DNA from: Novacetimonas maltaceti
GTDB taxonomy: Bacteria > Pseudomonadota > Alphaproteobacteria > Acetobacterales > Acetobacteraceae
Assembly: GCF_002906255.1 (NCBI RefSeq)
Contig: NZ_POTC01000004.1
Coordinates: forward strand, 50,580 to 114,579
Length of the DNA: 64,000 bases
Direction: 5' to 3'
Shown one piece after another: positions 43,033-50,909 of the stretch. Numbering within the stretch: position 1 is the first letter of the stretch; each line of letters opens with the position of its first letter. The notes under the pieces were generated by a model that was not told the DNA's origin, did no database searches, and was given only the letters and a program-made list of their open reading frames with translations. A program made the translations under genes and the position numbers.

Positions 43033-43338
43033 ATGCGTGCCCGGATTTATCAGGAATCAAAGACGGCCACACAGTCGGGTCAGGCCAACACCCATACATG
43101 GGTGCTGGAATACGGCCAGACCCAGCCCCGGCATGTCGATGCCCTGATGGGATGGACCGGCAGCAGGGATACGCTGTCGCAGCTGCGCCTGCAGTTCCCG
43201 ACACAGGATGCCGCCGTGGCCTATGCCCGGCATAACAATATCGGATATGACCTTGAACTGCCGGTTCCGCGTATCCGCAAGCCCAAGGCCTATGCCGATA
43301 ATTTCCGCTCTGATCGTATCCAGAACTGGACGCACTAG
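43033..43338 (+). CDS. NDUFS4-like (18-kDa) complex I accessory subunit
   Basis: 101 residues. Alphaproteobacterial homologue of mitochondrial NDUFS4. Recognised by the start M-R-A-R-I-Y-Q, by W-V-L-E-Y, by L-M-G-W-T-G-S-R-D-T-L-S-Q-L-R-L-x-F and by the end P-K-A-Y-A-D-N-F-R-S-D-R-I-Q-N-W-T-H. The family stabilises the NADH-binding arm. ATG 43033 follows GGGAGAT. The gene stands alone between tRNA-Pro and tRNA-Arg, about 14 kb from the nuo operon. Confidence 0.9.
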   Translation: MRARIYQESKTATQSGQANTHTWVLEYGQTQPRHVDALMGWTGSRDTLSQLRLQFPTQDAAVAYARHNNIGYDLELPVPRIRKPKAYADNFRSDRIQNWTH

Positions 43339-43365
43339 CTTCCATCTGGCACAAGGCAGTGCTCC

Positions 43366-43442
43366 GCGCCCTTAGCTCAGTTGGATAGAGCAACAGCCTT
43401 CTAAGCTGTGGGTCGTTGGTTCGAATCCAACAGGGCGCGCCA
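43366..43442 (+). tRNA. tRNA-Arg (anticodon TCT)
   Basis: 77 bases with encoded CCA at 43440-43442. The acceptor stem GCGCCCT/AGGGCGC is perfect. The anticodon stem ACAGC/GCTGT has loop CTTCTAA, giving TCT, which reads AGA. The T-loop GTTCGAA is standard. Confidence 0.95.
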
Positions 43443-43783
43443 TTTCCCAATGACTCAGCTGTCAAAAATTTTGCACGGTTTGCGGTACGCTGCGGCTCTG
43501 ATGTGCCACGCCCATTCACCCGGCCGAAAGCGCCGGGCGATTGTCCGAAAACAACCCATTGATAAAAATGAAAGTTTTTGGTGAAGCTTTTTTCAAAAAG
43601 CTTCAGGAAACGTCGTGCATGTTCGCATCGGATGCGTGTGCCGTAAGAACGCCCGGATCCATCACGGCCACAGTGACGCCGCCCCCCTTGCGGATCCGAC
43701 TCCCGCTGTAATGCAGCCGCCGCCTGCATGGCCGCAGAACGGGGCAACGCAGGTCGCTTGCCCCATCGCAGGCCCGCCCCGGA
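43443..43783. other. tRNA-Arg to radical SAM gene intergenic region
   Basis: 341 bases with no credible gene; frames here are chance. It contains the inverted third copy of the hairpin repeat at 43571-43604, placed where the tRNA (plus) and radical SAM (minus) transcripts converge. Confidence 0.5.
43571..43604 (-). repeat. Intergenic hairpin repeat, copy 3 (inverted, partial)
   Basis: 34 bases identical, on the minus strand, to the palindrome plus A-rich tail of copy 2 (38454-38487). The GCCGCC-capped first hairpin seen in copies 1 and 2 is missing. Confidence 0.8.
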
Positions 43784-45382
43784 TCAGGCAGGCACAGGCA
43801 CGATGTCCGGAACTTTCTGGGGCATGGGGGCATGCCAGCGTCCCTGATCCACATCCGCGATTTCACGGTCGATTTCACCCGCGACCTGGCGCGCAAACGG
43901 GCCGAGGTGCAGGTACAGCGCGCTGGTCATGACCACATAAGGCAGCGCCTTGGGGTTATGCAGCGCGCAATCGAGCATCATGCGCCAGAACTGCCCACCC
44001 GTTCCGGGGCCGGAGCGGTGGATGCGGAACAGCAGCCGGAAGAAACTGCGCAGGTCGCCCTTGACCATCCGATGCGCCCGCGTGCGCTTCAGCATCCGGC
44101 CCAGCCGCCGCACGCGGCCGAAATAGGCCACCGGGTCATAGATCGCCCTGAGCACCGTGCGGTAATCATTCAGCACGTCACGGCGCGGGCGCAGCGTCTC
44201 GAAATTCAGGCCGGCTGTGCACTGATCGCCAGACTGCGTCTGGTCATCGGCGGGGAAAAGGCGTCCCTCGGACAGCAGCCGCCGTGTCAGTTGCGTGGTG
44301 GGCAGGGCATAGAGCAGTCCGACCATGCAGACCGGGATTGCCGTATCCTCGATACATTCGATCATGCCGCTGGCGACGCTGCCCTTTTCACTGTCAAAGC
44401 CGACGATGAAGCCGGCATTCACGAAAATGCCCGCTTTGTGGATCGTCTCGATGCTCTGTTGCAGGCTGCGCCGCGTATTCTGCTTTTTCTGCGTCATGAC
44501 GAGGGTGTCGGTATCGGGGCTTTCGATCCCCACGAAGATCGCAAAGAAATTCGTCTCCGACAGGCTGCGCAGCAGGTCCGCGTCATCGGCGAGGTTGATT
44601 GAGGCCTCGGTCGAGAATTCGAACGGGTATTTCCTGTCCGCCTGCCAGCGTTTCAGGTCCGGCAGGAACTTCTTGAGCGCCTTCTTGTTGCCGATCAGGT
44701 TGTCATCGACAAAATCCACATGCCCGCGATAACCAAGCGCATACAGTGCGTCGAGTTCGGCGAGCACCTGTTCATTCGTCTTGGTGCGCGGCGTGCGGCC
44801 ATACAGTTCGATGATGTCGCAGAATTCGCAGCTGAACGGGCAGCCACGCGAAAACTGTACGCCGACATGCAGGTACTGGTCGAATTTCAGCAGGTCGAAA
44901 CGCGGCAGGGGGCTTTTGGTGACATCGGTCTTCCCCATGGGGGCTTCGAACACACCCTGCCGGTCGCCCCTGCGCCATGCAGCGATGAAGTCGCCCATGA
45001 TTTCCTCGGCTTCGCCAAGGACCTGGAAATTCGCGCCACTGTAAAGCGCCGGGCTTGATGTGACATCGGGGCCGCCGACCACCACCGGCTTGCCGTGGGC
45101 GTGGGACATCTCGATGATGTGCTGCGCGTCGTTGCGCTGCGGCAGCATCCCGCCGGTCATCACCATGTCGGCCCAGTCGAAATCTTCATCGGTCAGGGTC
45201 TCGGTATTGCGATTGACCAGCCTGACATCCCAATGTTCCGGCAGCAGGGCGGCAACCGTAATCAGGCCAAGCGGCGCGGCGGGATAGCGTGCGCCAGCGA
45301 GGTCGCACGCTTCCTTGTAATTCCAGAACGAACCCGCGTTGAAGCGCGGAAAGACCATCAGGACCTTGCAGTTTCCGGTCAT
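43784..45382 (-). CDS. B12-binding radical SAM protein, HpnP/DUF4070-like
   Basis: 532 residues. N-terminal cobalamin-binding-like domain (about 5-135; K-V-L-M-V-F-P-R-F and V-V-V-G-G-P-D-V-T). The radical SAM core has the C-x3-C-x2-C cluster motif at C181, C185 and C188. A C-terminal domain of the DUF4070 kind follows. The layout resembles hopanoid methylases such as HpnP, and acetic acid bacteria do make methylated hopanoids, but the same layout occurs in other lipid and natural-product enzymes. ATG 45382 begins the conserved part; a longer frame to 45700 is non-conserved. Confidence 0.8.
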   Translation of the reverse strand: MTGNCKVLMVFPRFNAGSFWNYKEACDLAGARYPAAPLGLITVAALLPEHWDVRLVNRNTETLTDEDFDWADMVMTGGMLPQRNDAQHIIEMSHAHGKPVVVGGPDVTSSPALYSGANFQVLGEAEEIMGDFIAAWRRGDRQGVFEAPMGKTDVTKSPLPRFDLLKFDQYLHVGVQFSRGCPFSCEFCDIIELYGRTPRTKTNEQVLAELDALYALGYRGHVDFVDDNLIGNKKALKKFLPDLKRWQADRKYPFEFSTEASINLADDADLLRSLSETNFFAIFVGIESPDTDTLVMTQKKQNTRRSLQQSIETIHKAGIFVNAGFIVGFDSEKGSVASGMIECIEDTAIPVCMVGLLYALPTTQLTRRLLSEGRLFPADDQTQSGDQCTAGLNFETLRPRRDVLNDYRTVLRAIYDPVAYFGRVRRLGRMLKRTRAHRMVKGDLRSFFRLLFRIHRSGPGTGGQFWRMMLDCALHNPKALPYVVMTSALYLHLGPFARQVAGEIDREIADVDQGRWHAPMPQKVPDIVPVPA

Positions 45383-45627
45383 CGTGCCGCGATCCGGCGT
45401 GTCTGTGACGCCGCAAGGATCAGGCTGTTTTCCTGCTGGGTGGGGCGGGGACTGCGGACGGATGGATCCACATCTGGTGAGAGGACAATGGTCCGGCGAA
45501 CGGTCGGCATATGGATCTTCCATCTGGGTAAGGGGTGCTTGTACACCCTCCGCAGCGCAATGGCGATAGAAGTTACCGGCGGGATGAAAGGCCACCCGGT
45601 CCCCGCACCCTGTGGCCTGCTGGTGTG

Positions 45628-45882
45628 TCAGTCCATCGCAGGCATGGGGACACCGTCCCTGGCCCGTTGTGTATCGTCGTGTTGCGCATCGGCGGCGCAA
45701 GGGCCTGTCGTGGTGGCGTCAGCGGGGGCGTGTTCTTCAGGGGAGAGAAGGGCCAGCAGTTCAGGGGGGATGGGTTCGCGCAGGACATCCGCGTACTGGC
45801 GCACAAGGCTGGCATGGACCCATTGTGGAATGCCGGAGTCCATGATGTGAAAGACGGGTGGTTCAGGGGACACGTCTGACAT
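45628..45882 (-). CDS. Small protein with NepR-like anti-sigma motif
   Basis: 84 residues. The centre reads L-V-R-Q-Y-A-D-V-L-R-E-P-I-P-P-E-L-L-A-L-L, which fits the NepR pattern (L-x3-Y-D-D-V-x-x-E-P-V-P-D-R-F-x-x-L-L). NepR holds the general-stress sigma factor EcfG inactive until phosphorylated PhyR releases it. The tail is disordered and Asp/Ala-rich. ATG 45882 has an AAGAG box seven bases upstream. No phyR or ecfG is in this window, so the assignment rests on the motif alone. Confidence 0.5.
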   Translation of the reverse strand: MSDVSPEPPVFHIMDSGIPQWVHASLVRQYADVLREPIPPELLALLSPEEHAPADATTTGPCAADAQHDDTQRARDGVPMPAMD

Positions 45883-45978
45883 GGTTGCGCTCTTTGTCGT
45901 TTTGCCGATGCCGGGGCACTGGCTGGAACGACAACGCGTACCATGCTGGTCTGGTTATATTTGAGATTCAGGTCTGTC

Positions 45979-46200
45979 TTATTCTGTTTTGTCGGAAGAT
46001 CTTCCCTCAGGGGAGCGCCCGGAATAGGGCTTCCCCGTGATCGAGTTGATCCGCACCCGTTTCGTGCGCGTCGTGGTGTCGGGCACGACGTGGCAGTCCA
46101 GTCCCTCCGCCCGGCGGGCGGCGGCAAAGCGTTCGGCATGCGAAAGCTGTGCCGCCTGATACAGAACGCGTTCGCCCAGCATGACCTTATGCTGCTTCAT
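45979..46200 (-). CDS. Hypothetical protein
   Basis: 73 residues, basic, with R-V-R-I-N-S-I-T-G-K-P-Y-S-G near the C-terminus. No family recognised. It begins 54 bases after the stop of the c-di-GMP gene on the same strand and precedes the NepR-like ORF, so it could be co-transcribed. No clear ribosome site is seen before ATG 46200, so it may be spurious. Confidence 0.4.
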   Translation of the reverse strand: MKQHKVMLGERVLYQAAQLSHAERFAAARRAEGLDCHVVPDTTTRTKRVRINSITGKPYSGRSPEGRSSDKTE

Positions 46201-46254
46201 GCCGGTCGTGCCGCGTGGCTGCGCGTGGGGGGAAGGGGATGGCGCAAGTGATCC

Positions 46255-48675
46255 TCATGCATGTACCGGCGGCGGGCTCTGTGACATGGAGGCCGCGCAC
46301 CATTGGGCCAGCTCCTCTGGCGGCAGCGGGCGTGAAAAGAGGTAGCCCTGGATGACATCGCACTGCATCGCCCTGAGGAGCTGGTATTGTGCCTGCGTTT
46401 CCACCCCTTCGGCAACCACGGTCATGCCAAGGCTCTGGCCGATATGCATGATGGCGCGCACCACCGAATAGACCTTGCCGGAGGGTTCCTCGAAACCTTT
46501 CATGAAGCTCTGGTCGATCTTGACCTCGCTGACGGGCAGGCTGGCAAGGTTCGACAGGCTGGAAAAGCCGGTGCCGAAATCGTCCATCGACACACCGCAG
46601 CCCAGCGCGCGGATGGCGGTGACGATCTCCACCGTCTGTTCAAAATTGTCGATCATGGTGCTTTCGGTCAGCTCGATCGTCAGCCGTTCAGGCGGCATGC
46701 CGGCTTCGTCCATGATGCGCGCGATGGTGGCGGGCAGGTTGCGGTCACGGAAATGGATGGCCGACAGGTTGACGGATACGATGGGCACGTCGATCCCCTG
46801 CGCCATCCATGCCGTCATCTGCCGGCACGCCGTGCGCAGCGACCATTCGCCCAGGACCTCGATCTGTCCCGTTTCCTCCGCCAGCGGGATGAAGCGGCCG
46901 GGGGAAATGAAGCCCAGTTCCGGGTCGATCCAGCGTGCCAGCGCCTCCACCCCATGCAGTTGGCCGCTGTCGGTCATCACCTGTGGCTGGTAGACAAGGC
47001 TCAGCCGGTCTTCCCTGATGGCACGGCGCAGGGCCGCGGCCAGGGTGATGCGGTCTTCCGCCGCGCGGTTCATTTCCGGGCTGAAGAAACGATAGCAGTT
47101 GCGCCCTGCTTCCTTGGCCTGTGACAGCGCGGAATAGGCATGTTTCATCACCGTCTTCATGTCCGCGGCGGGATCGGTGCCATCGCTGATACTGATGCCG
47201 ATACTGGCGCTGGGGCGCAGTTCCACCCCTTCGATCATGATGGGAGTCTCAAGCAGCCGCAGCAGCCGCTCTGCCCGGACCACGGCCTGTTGCGGCGCGG
47301 TCTGCGTCAGGATGACGAATTCATCGCCATCGGTGCGGGTCAGGATATCAGCCGCGGGCAGGGCGCCACGCAGGCGGCGCGCGACCTCCATCAGCAGCGT
47401 ATCGCCCGCGGCATGGCCCAGCGCCTCGTTGATCTTCTGGAAGCGGTCAAGGTTCAGCACCATGGTGACGCGAGGCACGGAATTCGGCCGCGCCTGGGCG
47501 CAGTACTGCCGCAGCCATGCGCGGTTCGGCAGGCCGGTCAGGCCGTCATAATGCGCCAGCCGGTCGATGGACTGGCGGGCATGTTCCTGCACGATCGCGA
47601 GCATGCACAGGTGCGCGCACGCCCCGACAACGCGGCGGCACCATGTGCTGGGATGTCCGGGTTCGGGGGAAAAGAGCGTGAAGGCACCGGCGACCTGTCC
47701 ATCGCGCAGGATGATGGGCCGCGCCCAGCAGGCATGCAGCCCGTGTTCCAGCGGCACATCGGCCAGCCCTTCCCACAACGGCGATGTGGCGATGTCGGGC
47801 ACGATGACCTCTTCATGCCGGTGGATCGCCGTCCCGCACGAGCCGGAGGCGGGGCCGATGCGCGCGCCGTCATACTGCTCCACCACCGCCTTGGGCAGGG
47901 ACGCGCGGCCGATGGGGTGCATGACCTGCCCATCGTCCGTCATCATCACCAGTGCCTGCACGTCGGGGACGATGCGTTCGATGCGGCGGCATATGAAATC
48001 CATCACTTCACGCAGCGACAGGCCACTCGCCAGCGCCTCGACCACATCCTGCTGGAGATAGCGCAGGTCACGGTCGCGGCTGACATCGCTGAGGATGATG
48101 ATGGTCTGTTCCAGCGCGCCATGCGCGTCATGGACCGGTGTTACGGCGGCACGCAGCCAGATGTTGCCGCCATCGCGGCGGCGCGCCTGGATGTCTATTT
48201 CAAAGCTGCCGCCTTCGCTGACCTGCTGGCGGAACTGCTGCAGGGTGCGGATGTCACGCCCATGGCCCGAAAACAGGATGGAAAAATCATTGCCGGCAAC
48301 TTCATCTTCGGAATATCCCGACAGGATGCCGAAGGCCGGATTGACATGGGTGATCCGGCTTTCGGCATCCAGGACGACAATGCCGCGATCCGTCTCATGC
48401 ACAATTGTCGCGCAGATTTCGTCCGCAAGCACATGCCCTGCGGCAGGGGACACATCGCGCAGCGTGATGACATGCAGCAGGCGGTCCCCCATGCGCATTT
48501 GGGAAACCTCAAGTTCGGCATTGAAACATGTGCCGTCATGGCGCGTGACGCTCAGCCTGTGCAGGCCGGCGCGCGGTGGGGAGGTCGGTTTCTGACCCGT
48601 CCGGGCAAGGGACGTGTCGATTTCATCGGCATGGATTTCTGCGGGCAGGACCGTGCTGCTGTGACGCCCGATCAC
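46255..48675 (-). CDS. PAS-GAF-GGDEF-EAL cyclic-di-GMP phosphodiesterase (5' end severed)
   Basis: 806 residues from GTG 48675. Order: the second half of a PAS domain (1-75), a full PAS (about 80-195), a GAF (200-350), GGDEF (365-525) and EAL (540-790). The cyclase signature is degenerate (T-D-G-D-E-F, first Gly lost). The EAL domain keeps E-A-L, E-L-T-E-S, D-D-F-G-T-G, K-I-D and E-G-V-E-T, so c-di-GMP hydrolysis is the likely activity. In Komagataeibacter, PAS-GGDEF-EAL proteins tune c-di-GMP for cellulose synthase. An in-frame TGA at 48691-48693 separates this frame from its true N-terminus. No good ribosome site precedes GTG 48675. Confidence 0.8.
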   Translation of the reverse strand: MIGRHSSTVLPAEIHADEIDTSLARTGQKPTSPPRAGLHRLSVTRHDGTCFNAELEVSQMRMGDRLLHVITLRDVSPAAGHVLADEICATIVHETDRGIVVLDAESRITHVNPAFGILSGYSEDEVAGNDFSILFSGHGRDIRTLQQFRQQVSEGGSFEIDIQARRRDGGNIWLRAAVTPVHDAHGALEQTIIILSDVSRDRDLRYLQQDVVEALASGLSLREVMDFICRRIERIVPDVQALVMMTDDGQVMHPIGRASLPKAVVEQYDGARIGPASGSCGTAIHRHEEVIVPDIATSPLWEGLADVPLEHGLHACWARPIILRDGQVAGAFTLFSPEPGHPSTWCRRVVGACAHLCMLAIVQEHARQSIDRLAHYDGLTGLPNRAWLRQYCAQARPNSVPRVTMVLNLDRFQKINEALGHAAGDTLLMEVARRLRGALPAADILTRTDGDEFVILTQTAPQQAVVRAERLLRLLETPIMIEGVELRPSASIGISISDGTDPAADMKTVMKHAYSALSQAKEAGRNCYRFFSPEMNRAAEDRITLAAALRRAIREDRLSLVYQPQVMTDSGQLHGVEALARWIDPELGFISPGRFIPLAEETGQIEVLGEWSLRTACRQMTAWMAQGIDVPIVSVNLSAIHFRDRNLPATIARIMDEAGMPPERLTIELTESTMIDNFEQTVEIVTAIRALGCGVSMDDFGTGFSSLSNLASLPVSEVKIDQSFMKGFEEPSGKVYSVVRAIMHIGQSLGMTVVAEGVETQAQYQLLRAMQCDVIQGYLFSRPLPPEELAQWCAASMSQSPPPVHA

Positions 48676-48693
48676 ATCATTGCGGGCATGTCA

Positions 48694-48816
48694 GGACATG
48701 TGTTCGGCCATGTCATTGAAGACAACGATCGCGTTGTCATCATCTACGATCACGATTCCCAAATTGTGAGGAGCCTGCCGTGAATTTCGCGGTTGATGCG
48801 GACCTATCGCGGACAT
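48694..48816 (-). pseudogene. Severed N-terminus of the c-di-GMP gene
   Basis: 41 codons from ATG 48816 (AGGGGA box upstream) in the same frame as the gene below. They encode the first half of a PAS domain (G-I-V-I-V-D-D-D-N-A-I-V-V-F-N-D-M-A-E), ending at TGA 48691-48693. Beyond the stop the frame continues H-A-R-N-D-V-I-G-R-H, the expected next PAS segment, so one base change (for example GGA to TGA) explains the break. Confidence 0.75.
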
Positions 48817-49241
48817 TTCAGTTATTCCCCTGTCCCGTGCGGCCGCACCCTTGTCAGACATCAGGCGCATGCCACCGGGGTTGCGTACCGGTTCAGGAAA
48901 GACAAAGGCGACCCGTTCTGGAAAGGTTCGATTAACATGTGATCACATAAGCGTTTTTCTGATCTGTCCCATGAAGGACGAGGTCCTGTTGTCTCCTGCG
49001 GCAAAGTCGGTCATGAATATGGCGTTAATATGTCAAATATGTCAGGACCGTGGGGATGCCGTGTAATTAGGAAGATATTCCTTCGCGCTCCGGTATCCTG
49101 AACCGTCCATGCCCGAATGGAACGCTGGGGGCAGGGCAGGGTTGCCCGCCAGCTCGTGGCGACGTTGGCAACGCTCGGTCCGGTTCCTTATGAAATGGGC
49201 CGCGACATGCCATCGAAGGCGCAGCAACAGGGACACGACCC
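48817..49241. other. Intergenic region upstream of the c-di-GMP and HEPN genes
   Basis: 425 bases without a credible gene. It must hold the minus-strand promoter of the c-di-GMP gene and a plus-strand promoter for the HEPN gene. It contains the palindrome at 48937-48948. Base composition turns AT-richer from about 48930. Confidence 0.4.
48937..48948. promoter_or_regulatory. Perfect 12-base palindrome ATGTGATCACAT
   Basis: It lies 121 bases upstream of ATG 48816 in an AT-rich stretch, a suitable place for an operator of the c-di-GMP gene. The TGTGA/TCACA halves recall CRP-type half-sites but have no spacer, so a CRP site is not claimed. Confidence 0.35.
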
Positions 49242-49694
49242 ATGGGGATACCTGCCGACCCGCTTCTGGATATCATAAGACGCTCACTGGTAAACCTTGA
49301 ATTCATCGACAGGAATTACAGGGAACATGCCGTTTATGAAATCACCCAGCTGGTGAATACTTTTCTGGGGGCTTTTATCCATCCTTTCGAGCGCTCCTCG
49401 AAAGGAAAGGCATTCATGGCGTATTTTACCGCCCGGCCGCCACCAATAGCCGTCCGCTATCAGGTCAATGAGTGTGGCGGCGTAACCTATTATGATTTCA
49501 TCCAGTATGTGCGCCATGCGCTGGCGCATGGAAACATGCGGTACAACCCCAATGAAATCAAACAGATCGATTCAATCACCCTCTGGAATATCCGCAATGG
49601 ACGCAAGGTCCTCAAATGTACGATAGGGACATCTGACATGAAGCGGCTGCTTCTCGACTTCCGGGACTGCCTGGAGGAAATCTACGGGCACTGA
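49242..49694 (+). CDS. HEPN-family ribonuclease (pEK499_p136-like)
   Basis: 150 residues. The R-x4-H catalytic motif of HEPN nucleases is R-H-A-L-A-H in Y-V-R-H-A-L-A-H-G-N-M-R-Y-N-P, and the N-terminal segment E-I-T-Q-L-V-N-T-F-L-G fits the pEK499_p136 group. Such proteins cut RNA and often serve in toxin or defence systems. ATG 49242 has an AGGGA box eight bases upstream. Base composition is clearly more AT-rich than the surroundings, suggesting transfer. No cognate MNT nucleotidyltransferase is adjacent. Confidence 0.75.
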   Translation: MGIPADPLLDIIRRSLVNLEFIDRNYREHAVYEITQLVNTFLGAFIHPFERSSKGKAFMAYFTARPPPIAVRYQVNECGGVTYYDFIQYVRHALAHGNMRYNPNEIKQIDSITLWNIRNGRKVLKCTIGTSDMKRLLLDFRDCLEEIYGH

Positions 49695-49783
49695 TCCGGG
49701 GTTTCCTTTGCCCCCTGTAATTACTGTCTTGTTCATCCCCCGGTTTTCGATTACGCTGCCTTTTGGCGTGTCGTAGCGCTTTT

Positions 49784-50026
49784 TCACATGGGGTCCCCTC
49801 TCTGTCGGGTGGCCTGCGAATAAAACACCTGGCTATTGAGCCATGCGGTGAACGGCGATGCTCGTTCTGCTGCAGAAGGGAAATAAGCAGGGCGTGCCTT
49901 TACCTCGTGTGACACGCTACGACCCACCCGGCGCCAGGCGGTGCCGTCCATAAACATGCCCATTGCACGGGCAGGGTCATTAATGGCGGAGGGTCGAATA
50001 CTTCTCGGTATGGTATTCGCGTGCAT
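49784..50026 (-). CDS. Possible small protein of unknown function
   Basis: 80 residues. The C-terminal half (P-F-T-A-W-L-N-S-Q-V-F-Y) looks protein-like, but I know no family. ATG 50026 has GAAGG five bases upstream. It is divergent from the gene at 50087 and fills most of a 392-base gap that otherwise has no feature. The frame remains open upstream through the next gene's antisense strand, which weakens the case. Confidence 0.3.
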   Translation of the reverse strand: MHANTIPRSIRPSAINDPARAMGMFMDGTAWRRVGRSVSHEVKARPAYFPSAAERASPFTAWLNSQVFYSQATRQRGDPM

Positions 50027-50086
50027 ATTGCCTTCACGGATTAATATTGAATTTGCAGTGCCCCGAACGGCATCAGGGAAATTATC

Positions 50087-50593
50087 ATGACTGAAACACA
50101 GCAGGATATTCAGGAATTTTACAGGAAGATCGTCGAAAGCGAACTGGGGTCCATTGCAGGGACCGACGAGGATGGAGATATTTTCTTCAATGTTCCTGAT
50201 GCAGGGCGGTTTTATATCCTGCTGGAGGATGGCGATCCCTCTTATTTCCGCATGGGAATATTCAACATCATCTCGCGAAAGAGCTTCGGCGTGCCTCTGC
50301 TGGAGTTTTTTACTGTCATCAATGAGTTCAACAGGTTGAGGAAAGTCACAAAACATTGGGCGCGGGAACAGGATGGTGACCACCTGGTGTGTATTACAAT
50401 AGAGGCTTTCCTTAATGATTCCAAAAAACTGCCTGATGAAGGGGTATTGCGGGCAACGATTGAACGGTGTTTTGCAATCCTGAACAACAGCGGACACGAA
50501 CTGGCGGAGCGTCTGGGCGAACTTTCCAAGCAATTCGAACAGAAACCGGACTTTATCCGCCTTGCTGATGCAGATCCGATCGGGTCGGCGTAA
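50087..50593 (+). CDS. YbjN / type III secretion chaperone-like protein
   Basis: 168 residues, acidic, with no signal or membrane segment. The segment D-I-F-F-N-V-P-D-A-G-R-F-Y-I-L-L-E-D-G-D-P-S-Y-F-R, followed by alternating strands and a long helical end, recalls the YbjN and CesT-like chaperone fold. The similarity is structural impression only and no function is assigned. ATG 50087 has a CAGGGAAA box. AT-richer than the core genome, like the HEPN gene 393 bases upstream. Confidence 0.55.
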   Translation: MTETQQDIQEFYRKIVESELGSIAGTDEDGDIFFNVPDAGRFYILLEDGDPSYFRMGIFNIISRKSFGVPLLEFFTVINEFNRLRKVTKHWAREQDGDHLVCITIEAFLNDSKKLPDEGVLRATIERCFAILNNSGHELAERLGELSKQFEQKPDFIRLADADPIGSA

Positions 50594-50909
50594 GGCGGGC
50601 GGCAATACCGGACGTGGGGGGGCAGGACTTTTTCGGTCCCTGAGGCAATATGGATGACCGGTCATCGAGCCCTGACGCAACAGGGTAAGGTCATCCACAC
50701 CAAGGCTTTCGCACTATAGTGTGCATCCGGGGGCAGGGATTTTGCCTGTAGCCCCGGTGCGTCGGCCCCGGCGCCGGGCCTGTCTGGCCGTAACAGGCAT
50801 CAGGGCATCGAACGGTGCGGCATGTGTCTGGCAAAGGCCACGGCCCGCCATGGCGGCCGTATTGGACCAAATCCGCAACCACGGCATCAATACTAATTTT
50901 AAGGAAATG
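50594..50909. other. Intergenic region downstream of the YbjN-like gene
   Basis: 316 bases. I see no credible gene, repeat or terminator with a T run. It separates the AT-richer patch from tRNA-Asn. Confidence 0.4.

Noticed and set aside
48851..49066. 71-codon plus-strand frame upstream of the HEPN gene
   Set aside because: No ribosome site, overlaps the likely promoter and palindrome, and the product has no recognisable pattern.
49572..49787. 71-codon minus-strand frame overlapping the end of the HEPN gene
   Set aside because: Mostly antisense to the HEPN coding sequence and lacks a convincing ribosome site.
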